A DNA stretch of 64,000 nt from Symbiodinium natans (Eukaryota; Sar; Dinophyceae; Suessiales; Symbiodiniaceae), in the NCBI GenBank assembly GCA_905221605.1, contig CAJNDS010002753.1, positions 120,001 through 184,000 on the forward strand, given 5' to 3'. The notes under the pieces are model-generated. The model did no database searches. It had not been told where the DNA came from and worked only from the letters and a program-made list of their open reading frames with translations. Shown piece after piece: positions 40,982-50,310 of the stretch; within the stretch, counting starts at the first letter, position 1, and each line of letters starts with the position of its first letter. A program made the translations under genes and the position numbers.

Positions 40982-41165
40982 GTTGAGAGTTTACGCAAGA
41001 ACCCAAAACCCTAAATCCTGCAAACCCTAAGCCCCCTTAAACCGTAAACCCTAAACCCTATAACCCTCAGTACCCTTAAACTCTAAAGTCCTCTAAATAC
41101 CCCAAGACCCGGCAAACCCTAAATACCCTTAGACCCACATGTCCTACTCAATGCCCTATAAACCC

Positions 41166-41298
41166 TACTTGGAGGTTCATGGTAATTATGACCGTACTTA
41201 TTTTACTGTGCTGATAAGCTTATTGGGGCACTTAAGGAGCTTACAAGTGGGTTATAAGCACTGTTAGAATTGGTTAATAAGTACCATGAACCTCCAAG
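41166..41298 (+). mobile_element. family-1 element whose 3' end is a splice acceptor
   Basis: tacttggaggttcatggtaa ... accatgaacctccaag, the final AAG directly preceding a coding-like exon. Confidence 0.75.
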
Positions 41299-41338
41299 TA
41301 CACCAGTTGCGTGGTGCCTCCTGTGGCTGGCCTTCGTA
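41299..41338 (+). CDS. candidate exon
   Basis: Starts after the family-1 AAG, donor GTTGTTTAGGG. Reads YTSCVVPPVAGLR. Confidence 0.5.
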
Positions 41339-41436
41339 GTTGTTTAGGGTTTAGGGTTTAGGGTTTAGGGTTTAGGGTTTAGGGTTTAGGGTTTAGGGTT
41401 TGGGGTTTGGGGTTTAGGGTTTAGGGTTTAGGGCAG

Positions 41437-41511
41437 CTCTCCGCCGATCCATCAAAAGATCCGCCTCTCAGCATGCGTTGCGCGGGGTTAGGCGCGCACG
41501 GCACTCAAGAG
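41437..41511 (+). CDS. candidate exon, 25 codons
   Basis: After tttagggcag, donor GTTGAG. Reads LSADPSKDPPLSMRCAGLGA then HGTQE, phase 0 at both ends. The frame stays open to about 41660. Confidence 0.55.
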
Positions 41512-41657
41512 GTTGAGTTAGCTTGGGGCTTAAGGTTTTGGGGTTTTGAACCTTGGAAACTTTTTAACGGAGAGAGAGAGAGAGACAGAGAGATGGAGAT
41601 TTTGTGGGGTCGGCCCCCCGAACCCCTCTACACCCCAAAGTTGAGGTGTTGCCCCTT

Positions 41658-41743
41658 TTACTAACAGTCCTTAGTAGGGATCATAATGGTGGGTACTATC
41701 ATCTCTATTAAGGGTCGTTAGTATAAGGGGGAACATCCCAACC
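41658..41743. repeat. family-2 palindromic element
   Basis: tactaacagtccttagtagg ... aagggtcgttagtataaggg. Confidence 0.8.
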
Positions 41744-41869
41744 CCAAAACGCGCTTGAGAGGCTTTCCCATGCCCAGGGACACCCTAAACCCTAAACCCT
41801 AAACCCTAAACCCTAAACCCTAAACCCTAAACCCTAAACCCTAAACCCTAAACCCTAAACCCTAAACAG

Positions 41870-41949
41870 GTATCACCTGTCCACCGCCGTGAGCAGCATG
41901 GTCTACAAGTTCCGGGCCATGGCGCAAAGGCACCGAAACTCTAAACCCT
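41870..41949 (+). CDS. candidate exon, 26 codons
   Basis: Acceptor ctaaacag at the end of a CCCTAAA array, donor GTAGGG. Reads YHLSTAVSSMVYKFRAMAQR then HRN. Confidence 0.6.
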
Positions 41950-42052
41950 GTAGGGTTTAGGGTTCTTGAACCCCCTAAACTCTCAACTCCCCTAGGCAGA
42001 AGGGTTCTTGGGCCCCAAAACCATAAACCCTCTAAAGCTTAGGATTTTTCAG

Positions 42053-42112
42053 GGGTTGTGGGTTTCTGACATCTCGCGGATTGCGGTTTTGACTCACCTT
42101 GCCTCAAAATGA
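42053..42112 (+). CDS. candidate exon
   Basis: Acceptor taggatttttcag. Reads GLWVSDISRIAVLTHLASK and TGA, or ends earlier at GTTTTG (42086). Confidence 0.45.
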   Translation, partial: GLWVSDISRIAVLTHLASK

Positions 42113-42288
42113 CAAGATGGTGCCGTGTGCATGGCCACTCTGGTCTGGGAAGAGGTGTGTTAGCTACCCGATAATGATCCTCAAACTCCACTCCCTAAAA
42201 CCTCGAACTCTCAACCGTTCAGCCGTGAACCAAACGTGTTGACCCTATAACCCTAAACCAGAAACCCTAACCCTAAACCCGAAACCCA

Positions 42289-42366
42289 CGGCCCGTCGAA
42301 GTCTTCGCTCCTTCTCGAGGCAGGCCAGCTCGGATTGCGACAGCGCGGAGGCGGCATTTTGCTTTA
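42289..42366 (+). CDS. candidate exon
   Basis: Reads PVEVFAPSRGRPARIATARR, between CCCTAAA-type DNA and a GGGTG-rich tract. Arg-rich; borders uncertain. Confidence 0.45.
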
Positions 42367-42599
42367 GGGTGCTAATTAGGGCGTCAGGGTGTTAATTAGG
42401 GTGTCAGGGTGTGAGGGTGTTAGGGTTCAAGGTTGAGGGTGTAATTAGGGTGTGAAGGGTGCCCTACCAAGACTTTCTAACCTTTACAGATGCACGCACA
42501 CGGGCTTGTACGCATGTGTGACCACGGAAAGTACATGAGCTCACATGTAGGCAAGTGCAACAAAAAAGTGGTCATGGAAGGCTCGGAAGGGGTGGCTTT

Positions 42600-42935
42600 T
42601 GGTGTGTGTGTGTGTGTGTGTGTTGTCTGTGTCTGTCTGTGTCTGTGTGTGTCTGTGTGTGTGTCTGTGTGTGTCTGTCTGTGTGTCTGTGTGTGTGTCT
42701 GTGTGTGTGTCTGTGTGTGTCTGTGTGTGTCTGTGTCTGTCTGTGTCTGTCTGTGTCTGTGTGTGTCTGTGTGTGTCTGTGTGTGTGTGTCTGTGTGTGT
42801 GTGTGTGTGTGTCAGTCTGTGTCTGTCTGTGTCTGTCTGTGTCTGTCTGTGTCTGTCTGTGTGTGTCTGCGTGTGTGTCTGTGTGTGTCTGTGTCTGTCT
42901 GTGTCTGTCTGTGTCTGTGTGTGTCTGTGTGTGTC

Positions 42936-42966
<31 letters not shown>

Positions 42967-43330
42967 CTGTGTGTGTGTCTGTGTCTGTCTGTGTCTGTCT
43001 GTGTCTGTGTGTGTCTGTGTGTGTGTGTGTGTGTGTGTCTGTGTGTCTCTGTCTGTCTGTGTCTGTCTGTGTCTGTCTGTGTCTGTCTGTGTCTGTCTGT
43101 GTGTGTGTCTGTGTCTGTGTCTGTGTCTGTCTGTGTCTGTCTGTGTTTGTCTGTGTCTGTGTGTGTCTGTGTGTGTCTGTCTGTGTGTGTCTGTGTGTGT
43201 GTGTCTGTGTGTGTCTGTGTCTGTCTGTGTCTGTCTGTGTCTGTGTGTGTGTCTGTGTGTGTCTGTGTCCTGTCTGTCTGTCTGTCCGTCCGTCCGTCCG
43301 TCCGTCTGTCTGTCTGTCGATCTGTCTGTG
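42600..43330 (+). repeat. GTGTCT/GTCT microsatellite, about 730 bp
   Basis: (GTGTCT)n mixed with (GT)n and, at the end, (CTGT)n and (CCGT)n. Frames of 250-290 codons are open in all + frames and one minus frame because the repeat has no stop; none is a gene. Confidence 0.97.
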
Positions 43331-43387
43331 CGTGCAGTGTCTGTGAAACCGTGGTGCAGGAATCGGGCTAATTTTCGGCCTTGACAG

Positions 43388-43446
43388 GCAGCCGCCGACA
43401 GCCTGCCACCGAAAGCTGGCAGACCTCCAAGGCGCGCATCTCATGA
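43388..43446 (+). CDS. candidate exon
   Basis: Acceptor cggccttgacag. Reads AAADSLPPKAGRPPRRASHE; possible GC donor (GCCCAG). Confidence 0.45.
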
Positions 43447-43652
43447 GCCCAGAGAGCTCTACTTCCCAGAATTCAGGAATATACCTTCCCCCCCCCCCCC
43501 AAAAAAAAAAAAAAGAGTATGAGGGATCCCTACAGGGAAGATACCTTCCCCCAACAAACAAAGTATGAAGGATCCCTACAGAATTTCAGTTTTTTCCCCC
43601 AGTTACAGGATCTAGACCCTAAACCCTAAACCCTAAACCCTAAACCCTAAAC

Positions 43653-43763
43653 CGCCGTTTCTGGGAGTGTCATCTTGGGGGCCTCTTCACCACCGCATCT
43701 TTCCTGGAGGGGACACGATGGCACATGGGCCGCAGCTTCACAGACCCTTCCCCCCATTCCTGA
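43653..43763 (+). CDS. candidate exon, 36 codons
   Basis: Follows a CCCTAAA array. Reads RRFWECHLGGLFTTASFLEG then TRWHMGRSFTDPSPH, ending near GTACTG at the edge of a family-5 element. Confidence 0.55.
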   Translation, partial: RRFWECHLGGLFTTASFLEGTRWHMGRSFTDPSPHS

Positions 43764-43873
43764 GTACTGGGATGCCCAGTAGTACCTTTATTCCCTTTTT
43801 TGGGGTGTGGGTTCCCTGAAAAACCCCTTCAAGCCAAAAAGGCCACCCTTTTCAAGCAACCTAGGGTAGCTGA
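43764..43873. repeat. family-5 palindromic element
   Basis: gggatgcccagtagtacctt ... aaaaaggccaccctttt. Confidence 0.65.
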
Positions 43874-43975
43874 GTGAGTACACTTGACACTTATTGGGAT
43901 ACTCCAATCCCCCTGTAGGACTGAAAGTGTACACTTTTTGGGGGCTTGTGAACTCAGCAACTAAGATTCTGTTCC

Positions 43976-44066
43976 CCCTTAGATTAACAGTCCTCAATAG
44001 GGATTATGATAGGGGTTCTACAAAAATCCTATAATGTACTGTTAGTATAAGGGGGAACATCCCAAG
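43976..44066. repeat. family-2 palindromic element
   Basis: cccccttagattaacagtcc ... gtactgttagtataaggggg. Confidence 0.8.
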
Positions 44067-44110
44067 ATCAAGCGTATGTTTTGCTTCATGTAACGAAGCC
44101 CGCTTGACAG

Positions 44111-44226
44111 TCAGCCGCGCATCATCACCAGCGACGATGGGGAGGTCTTTTGGCCCTTGGATTCTTGATTGGTATGCTTGTCTTCATTTCCGTTTTGTTG
44201 CTGAAGCATGTGTGCTGGCAAACTAG
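44111..44226 (+). CDS. candidate exon, 38 codons plus stop
   Basis: After cgcttgacag. Reads SRASSPATMGRSFGPWILDW then YACLHFRFVAEACVLAN and TAG. A possible terminal exon. Confidence 0.45.
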
Positions 44227-44257
44227 ACAGAACAAGCCACCTGTTAAGTCACTATTC

Positions 44258-44372
44258 CGAGGATGCCCAGTAATACCCTTATTCTCTTTTTGGGGGGGGT
44301 TTAGGTTCCCTTATAAACCCCTTTAAGCAAAAAAGGGCACCCTTTTTTAGGCCTAGCTTACTGGGCAGCCTA
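44258..44372. repeat. family-5 palindromic element
   Basis: ggatgcccagtaataccctt ... agcttactgggcagcctag. Matching ends. Confidence 0.75.
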
Positions 44373-44400
44373 GATTCTTGTATGGGGCCTAACTGAAAAC

Positions 44401-44435
44401 ATGTTTGCTTTGTTTGAGGGTGACTCAGAGCCCAG
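44401..44435 (+). CDS. candidate exon with ATG, consensus donor
   Basis: MFALFEGDSEP then AG and the donor GTATGT. A plausible first exon; a further acceptor (ggcctgcag) lies at 44462-44470. Confidence 0.5.
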
Positions 44436-44680
44436 GTATGTTCCAAGACAGGACAGCCATCGGCCTGCAGCATCTTGCACCCACGGAACGGGCTTTGTTT
44501 TGAACACAGCCCTAAACCCTAAGCCCTAAGCCCTAAGCCCTACACCCCACACCCCACACCCCACACCCCACACCCCACACCCTACACCCTACACCCTAAA
44601 CCTATGTTTCCCAAACTCCCCAGATCCCAAACTTCCCACATTTCCTACACCCTAACTTCCCAAGCTTCCCGAACTGCCTC

Positions 44681-44820
44681 TACTTGGAGGTTCATGGTAC
44701 TTATTAACCTGCTACAACCTTACTATACTTTACTTATAACCCACTTGTAAGCCCCTAAAGTGCCATAATATGGTCATAAGTACAGTTAGAATTGGTTAAT
44801 AAGTACCATGGACCTCCAAG
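44681..44820. repeat. family-1 palindromic element
   Basis: tacttggaggttcatggtac ... accatggacctccaag. Confidence 0.85.
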
Positions 44821-44927
44821 TGCTCACAGCCCCACCCTGAACCCTAAACCCTAAACCCTAAACCCTAAATCCTAAACCCTAAACCCTAAACCCTAAACCC
44901 TAAACCCAGTGCAACCCTGCCTGCCAG

Positions 44928-45001
44928 AGGAGGGTTCGCAGCCACCAGCCGCCAGGGCAGCAAGGCGTTCCAGGGCTTGCTGGGATTCCCAAGAGCCCTA
45001 A
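44928..45001 (+). CDS. candidate exon
   Basis: After accctgcctgccag. Reads EGSQPPAARAARRSRACWDS. CCCTAAA on both sides. Confidence 0.4.
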
Positions 45002-45067
45002 GCCCTAAACCCTAAACCCTAAGCCCTAAACCCTAAACCCTAAACCCTAAACCCTAAACCTTGACGC

Positions 45068-45199
45068 ATGACCGACCATCCGCTGCGCTACACCGCCGAC
45101 CCGCCTACTTACCATGTAGTGACCCACGGTGCTTTTCTTGTACCCCTGCAATGTGATCAGAAGAATGAATCAGTAGCGCAATTCCACTCTGCAGAGTAA
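45068..45199 (+). CDS. small ORF or exon, 43 codons
   Basis: ATG to TAA: MTDHPLRYTADPPTYHVVTH then GAFLVPLQCDQKNESVAQFH. Natural composition, no recognised family. Confidence 0.5.
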   Translation: MTDHPLRYTADPPTYHVVTHGAFLVPLQCDQKNESVAQFHSAE

Positions 45200-45398
45200 C
45201 AGACCCCGTGCGCAACCCCGAAACCCCCGGACCGGTCTGCAAAACTGGGTTAGGGTTTAGGGTTTCGGGTTTAGGGTTTAGGGTTTAGGGTTCAGGGTTC
45301 AGGGTTCAGGGTGGCCATCAAGCAGGCCTAAGGCCCTCAGGCAACTTGGGCTTGAAGCATGGGGTTTGTGCATCCCGAAGCACTAAGGGTCCTTGGAA

Positions 45399-45969
45399 CA
45401 CGGGTCCTAGATTGCCGCGAGGTTTTCGGCATTTTCGGCAATCTATGGCCTGTTTCCGGCTTTGGGGGGGGGATAAGAACGTCATTCATATTGCTTCCAT
45501 GCACAAAACTCTGGTATTTACCGCGTTTTCGCCTCTTTGTACAACACACTGCGCAAGGATGTGGAACAAGACACGCTGTCACAAGCGTCCATGCCAATTG
45601 TGACGATGCCCAAAACACTGGTATTTACCACGTTTTCGCCTCGTTGTACGACATGCCGCACAACAATGCGGAGCAGGACACGTTGTCACAAGCGTCCATG
45701 CCAATTGCGACGATGCCCAAAACACTAGTATGTTCTGCATTTTCGCCTCGTTGTACATTATACTGCGCAAGGATGTGGGAGAAGAAAACCTGTCGCAAGC
45801 GTCCATGCCTTTGGCTGAATTTAGCACCAAAGCCCCCGCCCCCAATTCAGTAAACATCGAAGTAGTTTGTTTACTGCTTTTTAGCCTCCTGTTTTAGGAA
45901 TCCTCCAGAAACCCAGGTGAAACGTATGTTTTCGCACACCCAAACACCACGGCAATCTAGGACCCGTGT
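45399..45969. mobile_element. 571-bp TIR element with internal 108-bp tandem repeats
   Basis: Perfect 20-bp inverted ends, acacgggtcctagattgccg and its complement at 45950-45969. Inside are three copies of a 107-108-bp unit (caaaacactggtatttacc at 45503, 45611 and 45718). No transposase. Looks like a non-autonomous DNA transposon; I could not identify a clear target duplication. Confidence 0.75.
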
Positions 45970-45972
45970 CTT

Positions 45973-46093
45973 CATGTGCCCTTAATATGGTCTCTGACCT
46001 CCTTTAAAGGGTTCTGTAGCGTCAGCATGGGTATATTGATTGGGGGTACCGATTGAAGGGCCCATACGAAGGGACCATGCAACTACCCTACGA
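45973..46093. repeat. family-6 palindromic element
   Basis: catgtgcccttaatatggtc ... aagggaccatgcaactaccc. Follows the TIR element at once. Confidence 0.65.
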
Positions 46094-46099
46094 TATGAG

Positions 46100-46207
46100 C
46101 AGGCCAGATGCAGCAAGCTCCGACAGCACCCACACAGTCTCCATCTGATGTTGGGGGACATCCTGAACATGCAGACGCCCAAGCCCAGCGACCCGGCCAT
46201 CCTGGGC
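46100..46207 (+). CDS. candidate exon, 36 codons
   Basis: Starts after the AG at the family-6 border. Reads QARCSKLRQHPHSLHLMLGD then ILNMQTPKPSDPAILG, then TTTAGGG repeats. Confidence 0.55.
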
Positions 46208-46483
46208 TTAGGGTTTAGGGTTTAGGGTTTAGGGTTTAGGGTTTAGGGTTTAGGGTCGGACGAATTACGAATCATATTCCCTCACGGCCCCTTTGTAATT
46301 GTACAAGAATGACCCCCCCAAAGCCCTATTCTAATTCTTCAGGCCCCTGTATGGGTCCCCTAAACTGGGCCAGGTTTGAGCATCACAGAATTCTCGAAAT
46401 CTTTCATTACCCTTAATCCCCGATATAATCCTCATAAAGCCACAAAGATTTCATGTTCATGGGGCCCCCAAACCTCCTGTAAA

Positions 46484-46618
46484 TCTAAGGGTAGTTTCAT
46501 GGGCCCTTTATATGGTCCTTTGTAACCTCCTTTAAAGGGTTCTGAAGTATGGGCCCCTAAGGGGTACATAAGAGCTCCCCTTTTAAGGGCCCATAGTAAG
46601 GGACCATGTAACTACCCC
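46484..46618. repeat. family-6 palindromic element
   Basis: aagggtagtttcatgggccc ... aagggaccatgtaactaccc. Good reference copy without a telomeric insert. Confidence 0.8.
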
Positions 46619-46775
46619 AAGAGTCAACCCTAACCCCTAAACCCTAAACTCTGAGCCCTAAATGCTGATCATCATTTTGTTTGGGCTGGGATCCCTGTAA
46701 ACCTCTTTTCAAGCGCAAGAGTTTGCCCTAAACCCTAAACCCCTAAACCCGTTTTTATTCCTAGGGGGGCTGCAG

Positions 46776-46847
46776 CCCCGAAGCAATGAACCCTGGTCTT
46801 GGCTTCTACTTTTCGTCAACAGCCCAGGTCGCTCTGGTCCTCTGCAG
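46776..46847 (+). CDS. candidate exon
   Basis: Acceptor ggggggctgcag, donor GTCGAG. Reads PEAMNPGLGFYFSSTAQVAL then VLC. Hydrophobic, perhaps a membrane or signal segment. Confidence 0.6.
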
Positions 46848-47038
46848 GTCGAGGTGTGCAACTGTATGGGGCTTTTAGGGTTCAGGGTTTAGGGGTTTAG
46901 GGTTTCGCCGACAATTCGGGGTACCCTTTGTTTAAAGGGGGTTCTGATACTGAGGACTTAGTGGTGAGCTTGAACTCGCTTTTGAACTCGGTTTAGTGCA
47001 GAGTTGTAGGCCTTCCGGCATGCTGATCCTTTTCCCAG

Positions 47039-47132
47039 CGGCCAGGTTGGCCAGACTTCCACCTACATGGACACCGACCTGCACGGCATGTGCTGGGACC
47101 TCCCCGGTGGCTTTGCTATCGGCATCGTTCGC
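47039..47132 (+). CDS. candidate exon, 31 codons
   Basis: Strong acceptor (gctgatccttttcccag), donor GTATGA. Reads GQVGQTSTYMDTDLHGMCWD then LPGGFAIGIVR. Balanced composition; among the best exons in the region. Confidence 0.7.
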
Positions 47133-47354
47133 GTATGACACCCTAGCCCCCCAAAAAACAAAAAGCAGCGTAAAACCTTCAAGCCTCCAACAACTCCGGC
47201 CCCTACACCCGAAACCCCGAAGCCTCAAACCCTAAAGTTACATTGTTCCCAGCAGGGTTCCAACTGTGTTTGCAGGTTTTACACTTGGAGTCTAAGGCAG
47301 AATGTCCAGAGCATGGTGGGGGGTGGGGGGTGGGGGGGGGGGGTGGGGGGTGTC

Positions 47355-47507
47355 ATGCCAGTGAGGCCTCGGATTCAAGGCGTTGCTGGCGAAGCTTCTG
47401 ACAAGGCTTGCAAAATTCGCACGCCTCTGCTTATGTCGAACTCAGGGCGAAACCATGCCCGACCAAGGGTCCAGGGAATTGCGGTGCGTCTCGGACAAAC
47501 ATGTTAG
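47355..47507 (+). CDS. candidate exon or ORF, 50 codons
   Basis: MPVRPRIQGVAGEASDKACK ... NHARPRVQGIAVRLGQTC and TAG. RPR[IV]QG[IV]A occurs twice, an internal duplication. Preceded by a G-rich tract. Confidence 0.5.
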   Translation: MPVRPRIQGVAGEASDKACKIRTPLLMSNSGRNHARPRVQGIAVRLGQTC

Positions 47508-47572
47508 AGAAGCTGCCATTGTAGGGATGTGTGTTCTGCAGTGTATCGGGTTTAGTCCCTTAGTTTGCCCAG

Positions 47573-47654
47573 CCTGGAATTCAGGATTTCCACCAAATCT
47601 CAGGAAGCTAATGACGAAGGTCGAGAAGAAACGCCTGTGAATTGGGACCTTGAA
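47573..47654 (+). CDS. candidate exon, 27 codons
   Basis: Acceptor cttagtttgcccag. Reads LEFRISTKSQEANDEGREET then PVNWDL. The donor is obscured by CCCTAAA-type repeats. Confidence 0.55.
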
Positions 47655-47735
47655 CCCCAACCCCTAAAACCCCTAAACCCTGAACCGCTAAACCCTGAAC
47701 CCCTAAACCCTAAACGTCAGGGATTCGGGTTCAAG

Positions 47736-47808
47736 GCAATCCACCGTTCCAGACTTTGCCGTTTGTTGGAGCCTCCATGTCAACCTGTGTCTTTGAGGGT
47801 TGAATGGC
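47736..47808 (+). CDS. candidate exon
   Basis: After cgggttcaag. Reads AIHRSRLCRLLEPPCQPVSL then RVEW, running into a family-1 element (about 47810-47947). Confidence 0.5.
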
Positions 47809-47809
47809 T

Positions 47810-47947
47810 TGGAAGTCATGGTACTTATTAGCCAGTTATAACTGTACTTGCAACTGTGCTTAGAACCATATTAGGGCACTTAAGGGTCTTATAAGTGAGT
47901 TCTAAGTACACTTATAATTGGTTAGTACGCACCATGAACCTCCAAGT
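47810..47947. repeat. family-1 palindromic element
   Basis: ttggaagtcatggtacttat ... accatgaacctccaag. Left end slightly decayed. Confidence 0.75.
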
Positions 47948-48083
47948 AGGGTTTGGGGCTTGAGTTAGCGTCTAGGGTCTAAGGGTTTAGGGTGTAGGGT
48001 TTGGGATTGGGATTTAGGGTTTTAGGGTTTAGGGTGGGGTTGAGGGCTTAGGGTTTAGAGCCCTACATGAACCCTTTGCCCAG

Positions 48084-48217
48084 ACCCTTTCCCGACCGAC
48101 TTGCATCTGCACAGCCTCCGTTCAGAAAATGACGCGACAGATCCAACCCGGAAACCATGAGCTTTTCAGATTTAGGGCGGCGTACGGTTTAGAGTTCATG
48201 GGTGGGCTTGAACATAT
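48084..48217 (+). CDS. candidate exon, 44 codons
   Basis: Acceptor accctttgcccag, donor GTGTGTATAT. Reads TLSRPTCICTASVQKMTRQI then QPGNHELFRFRAAYGLEFMG. Followed by a (TA)n-rich intron. Confidence 0.65.
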
Positions 48218-48349
48218 GTGTGTATATATATATATATATATGCATGTCTATATATATATATAACATATGTACACATATATATATATATATATATATATTT
48301 AAGGGGCTGCGCCCATGGGCGGGCAGCGCAGGCAGAAGCGCGGGGCGAG

Positions 48350-48510
48350 CAGTTTCTAACCATTTTGAGGCCCCTAAACTCCCTTAAAATCTCTAAGCGT
48401 TAAGTTTCTAAGCATTTTCAGGCCCCTAAACTCCCTTCAAATCTCTAAGCGTTTGAGGCTCCTAGACTCCCTTAACGTTTCTAAGCACTTTATAAGGCCC
48501 CTAAACTCCC
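48350..48510 (+). repeat. tandem repeat, about 55-60 bp unit
   Basis: aggcccctaaactccctta recurs near 48370, 48420 and 48497 (with a cctagactcccttaacg variant at 48462), with aatctctaagcgtt between copies. Confidence 0.7.
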
Positions 48511-48689
48511 TTTTTCCTAGCCCCGACCTTAGACACATCGCTTATGCCCGCCCTTTGGGGGGCGTCATGCTCCTGATGCGCCCCCGGGGTCCCGCCCCGG
48601 GAGCCGCTGATGCTCCTGATGCGCGCCTGGGGGTCCCGGGCTGGACCCGCTGATGCTCATGATGCGCGCCCTCTGGGGGCCTCCGTGGC

Positions 48690-48945
48690 GACGCAAAAAA
48701 CCACGAAAAAAAAACCGTTCACCGGCGGCACGCGGGGGTCGGCGGCACTGGCGTCCGGCCTAATTCTGCTTCGCAGAAGGCCAGAGGCCAGCAAGGCTAT
48801 TCCCGGGACGACCCGGGCTAAAAGGTCCGCATTTGCTCGGTCCTTTGGGGACCTCGCGCTGCCCGATTTAATGGCTACCGCCAGTGCTGCCGACCCCCTC
48901 CAAGGGGGGCCAAGGCACTGTGGGCTCCGGCCGCGGATTATGTAT
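48690..48945 (+). CDS. possible GC-rich exon
   Basis: An open + frame (KTTKKKPFTGGTRGSAALAS ... FGDLALPDLMATASAADPLQ) ends in (TA)n. GC-rich, with cttcgcag inside at about 48775 as a possible acceptor. Confidence 0.3.
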
Positions 48946-49203
48946 GTATATATATATATATATATAGATATATGCGCAGGGCTTGTTCAGGGGGGCGAAA
49001 CATGGAGCCCTGATGCGCAGGGAGTTGGGGCTAAACCCCAAATCTAAAACCGCAAACCGCAACCCGAAACCCGCAACCCTGAAACCCCAAACCCCCAAAC
49101 CCTAAACCCCCGTAACCAGGAGACTTGAACCTGAGGCCTCGTCGTACACCCCAAACTCGAAACCACAAACCCGAACCCCTAAACCGCCGTGGCGGCGGAG
49201 ACC

Positions 49204-49314
49204 ATGGCGGAAGCGCCGGGCCGCCCAGTCAGGGTTTGGGATGCCGAGGAGGAGGGTTTGCAGATTTTCGGGGATAATGGAGGGTTGAGGCAGTCGAGAC
49301 CTTGCAAGGCCTAG
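49204..49314 (+). CDS. small ORF or exon, 36 codons
   Basis: ATG in a good context (gagaccATGG): MAEAPGRPVRVWDAEEEGLQ then IFGDNGGLRQSRPCKA and TAG. Hydrophilic, unknown. Confidence 0.5.
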   Translation: MAEAPGRPVRVWDAEEEGLQIFGDNGGLRQSRPCKA

Positions 49315-49491
49315 AGTTCAGGGTTTAGGGTTTAGGGTTCTGGCAAGCAATCCAAGCTCGTGGGCATTCGCCACTTCCCACAAACTCCGGAGCCAGCAGA
49401 ACCCCTCCACCCTAAGATCCCCCGAACCCTAAAGCCTAAACCCTAACTCCCCTGGGCTAAACCCTGCATCCTGAAATGCTAGACCTCCCAG

Positions 49492-49584
49492 AAGCTGGAA
49501 TCGGAAGATCCAACGTTACCTGCATCCGAGCTCGCCGTGGCGCAGGCCGTCGCAGCACCCATGCAGCAGGCCAGGCTTGACAGG
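49492..49584 (+). CDS. candidate exon, 31 codons
   Basis: Acceptor gctagacctcccag, donor GTTTAGGG. Reads KLESEDPTLPASELAVAQAV then AAPMQQARLDR, phase 0 at both ends. Last clear exon before the CACTA-like element. Confidence 0.65.
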
Positions 49585-49971
49585 GTTTAGGGCACCTGTA
49601 CTTGTGCGTCTCCTAAGGGCGGGGAAATTTGGGCCAGGCCAAGTACCTTTTGAAATCAGGGCCTCCAGAGAGGACGCTTTTCCCGAGGTCTTCCCCTAAA
49701 TCCTGCTAATATAGGGGTCGGGAAATTTCGAAGAGTACTCCCTCAAAGACTCTACGTACTTACCGTTGAACATCATACAGTAATTAAAGCCTTATTCTGG
49801 ACGGCGAGGCTTGCCAAGTCTCAGTGAGCGATAAGCACGGGCTGAGGGTTCTGGGGCTTAGAGGGAGTGTTCACATCCTCAAACCTAACGTCATGAACAC
49901 ACACCACAGCCCTACTCCCGAAGTCCGAACCCTCGAAGCTCTTAGTTCTCGAGTCCAGGCTCTGAAGCCAG

Positions 49972-50090
49972 TCTTACCCTGAAGCTCCAATTGCTCTTAT
50001 TTAAGGGATCCCTTAAATGAGCTTGCCAGGTGTGACGCAACAGCCCTATTTAAGGCTTCCAGCTGGTACCTTATTTAAGGCTTCCAGTTC
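49972..50090 (+). repeat. left terminal and subterminal repeats of the CACTA-like element
   Basis: TIR at 49975-49999, then four copies of the TTATTTAAGG-like motif, two of them in the context taaggcttccag. Confidence 0.8.
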
Positions 50091-50248
50091 TGAATATCGT
50101 GTGTGTTTTCATGACTCCACGGCAGCTTAGTTTTTTTAACCAAATTTCAGGTGTCTGATCATGTCGGACTCCTGTTTAGGAAACATGCAAAGCATGGTAT
50201 ATGCATATGTATATATGTATATATATCTGCTGGATTTTGTTGCATGCT

Positions 50249-50270
50249 TTCTTGGTATTGTTGGCTCAAG
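50249..50270 (+). other. possible relict spliced-leader sequence
   Basis: tattgttggctcaag matches the 3' part of the dinoflagellate spliced leader (ATTTTGGCTCAAG) except for one insertion, and sits 41 nt upstream of the gene A start. It would fit integration of a trans-spliced cDNA. Short, so chance is possible. Confidence 0.35.
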
Positions 50271-50310
50271 AGTGCAACGAATTTTTGTGGGTGGCCTGTA
50301 CACTTCAGCC

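Noticed and set aside
42490-43561. Cys/Val-rich and Thr/His-rich proteins of 249-293 residues
   Set aside because: Translations of a stop-free GTGTCT microsatellite in several frames on both strands.
45359-45853. 164-residue ORF with internal repeats
   Set aside because: Arises from 108-bp tandem repeats inside a non-autonomous TIR element; the period is not a constant multiple of three.
2000-49000. CRISPR array
   Set aside because: Repeats are telomeric or palindromic and irregularly spaced, with no uniform repeat-spacer pattern, in a eukaryotic sequence.
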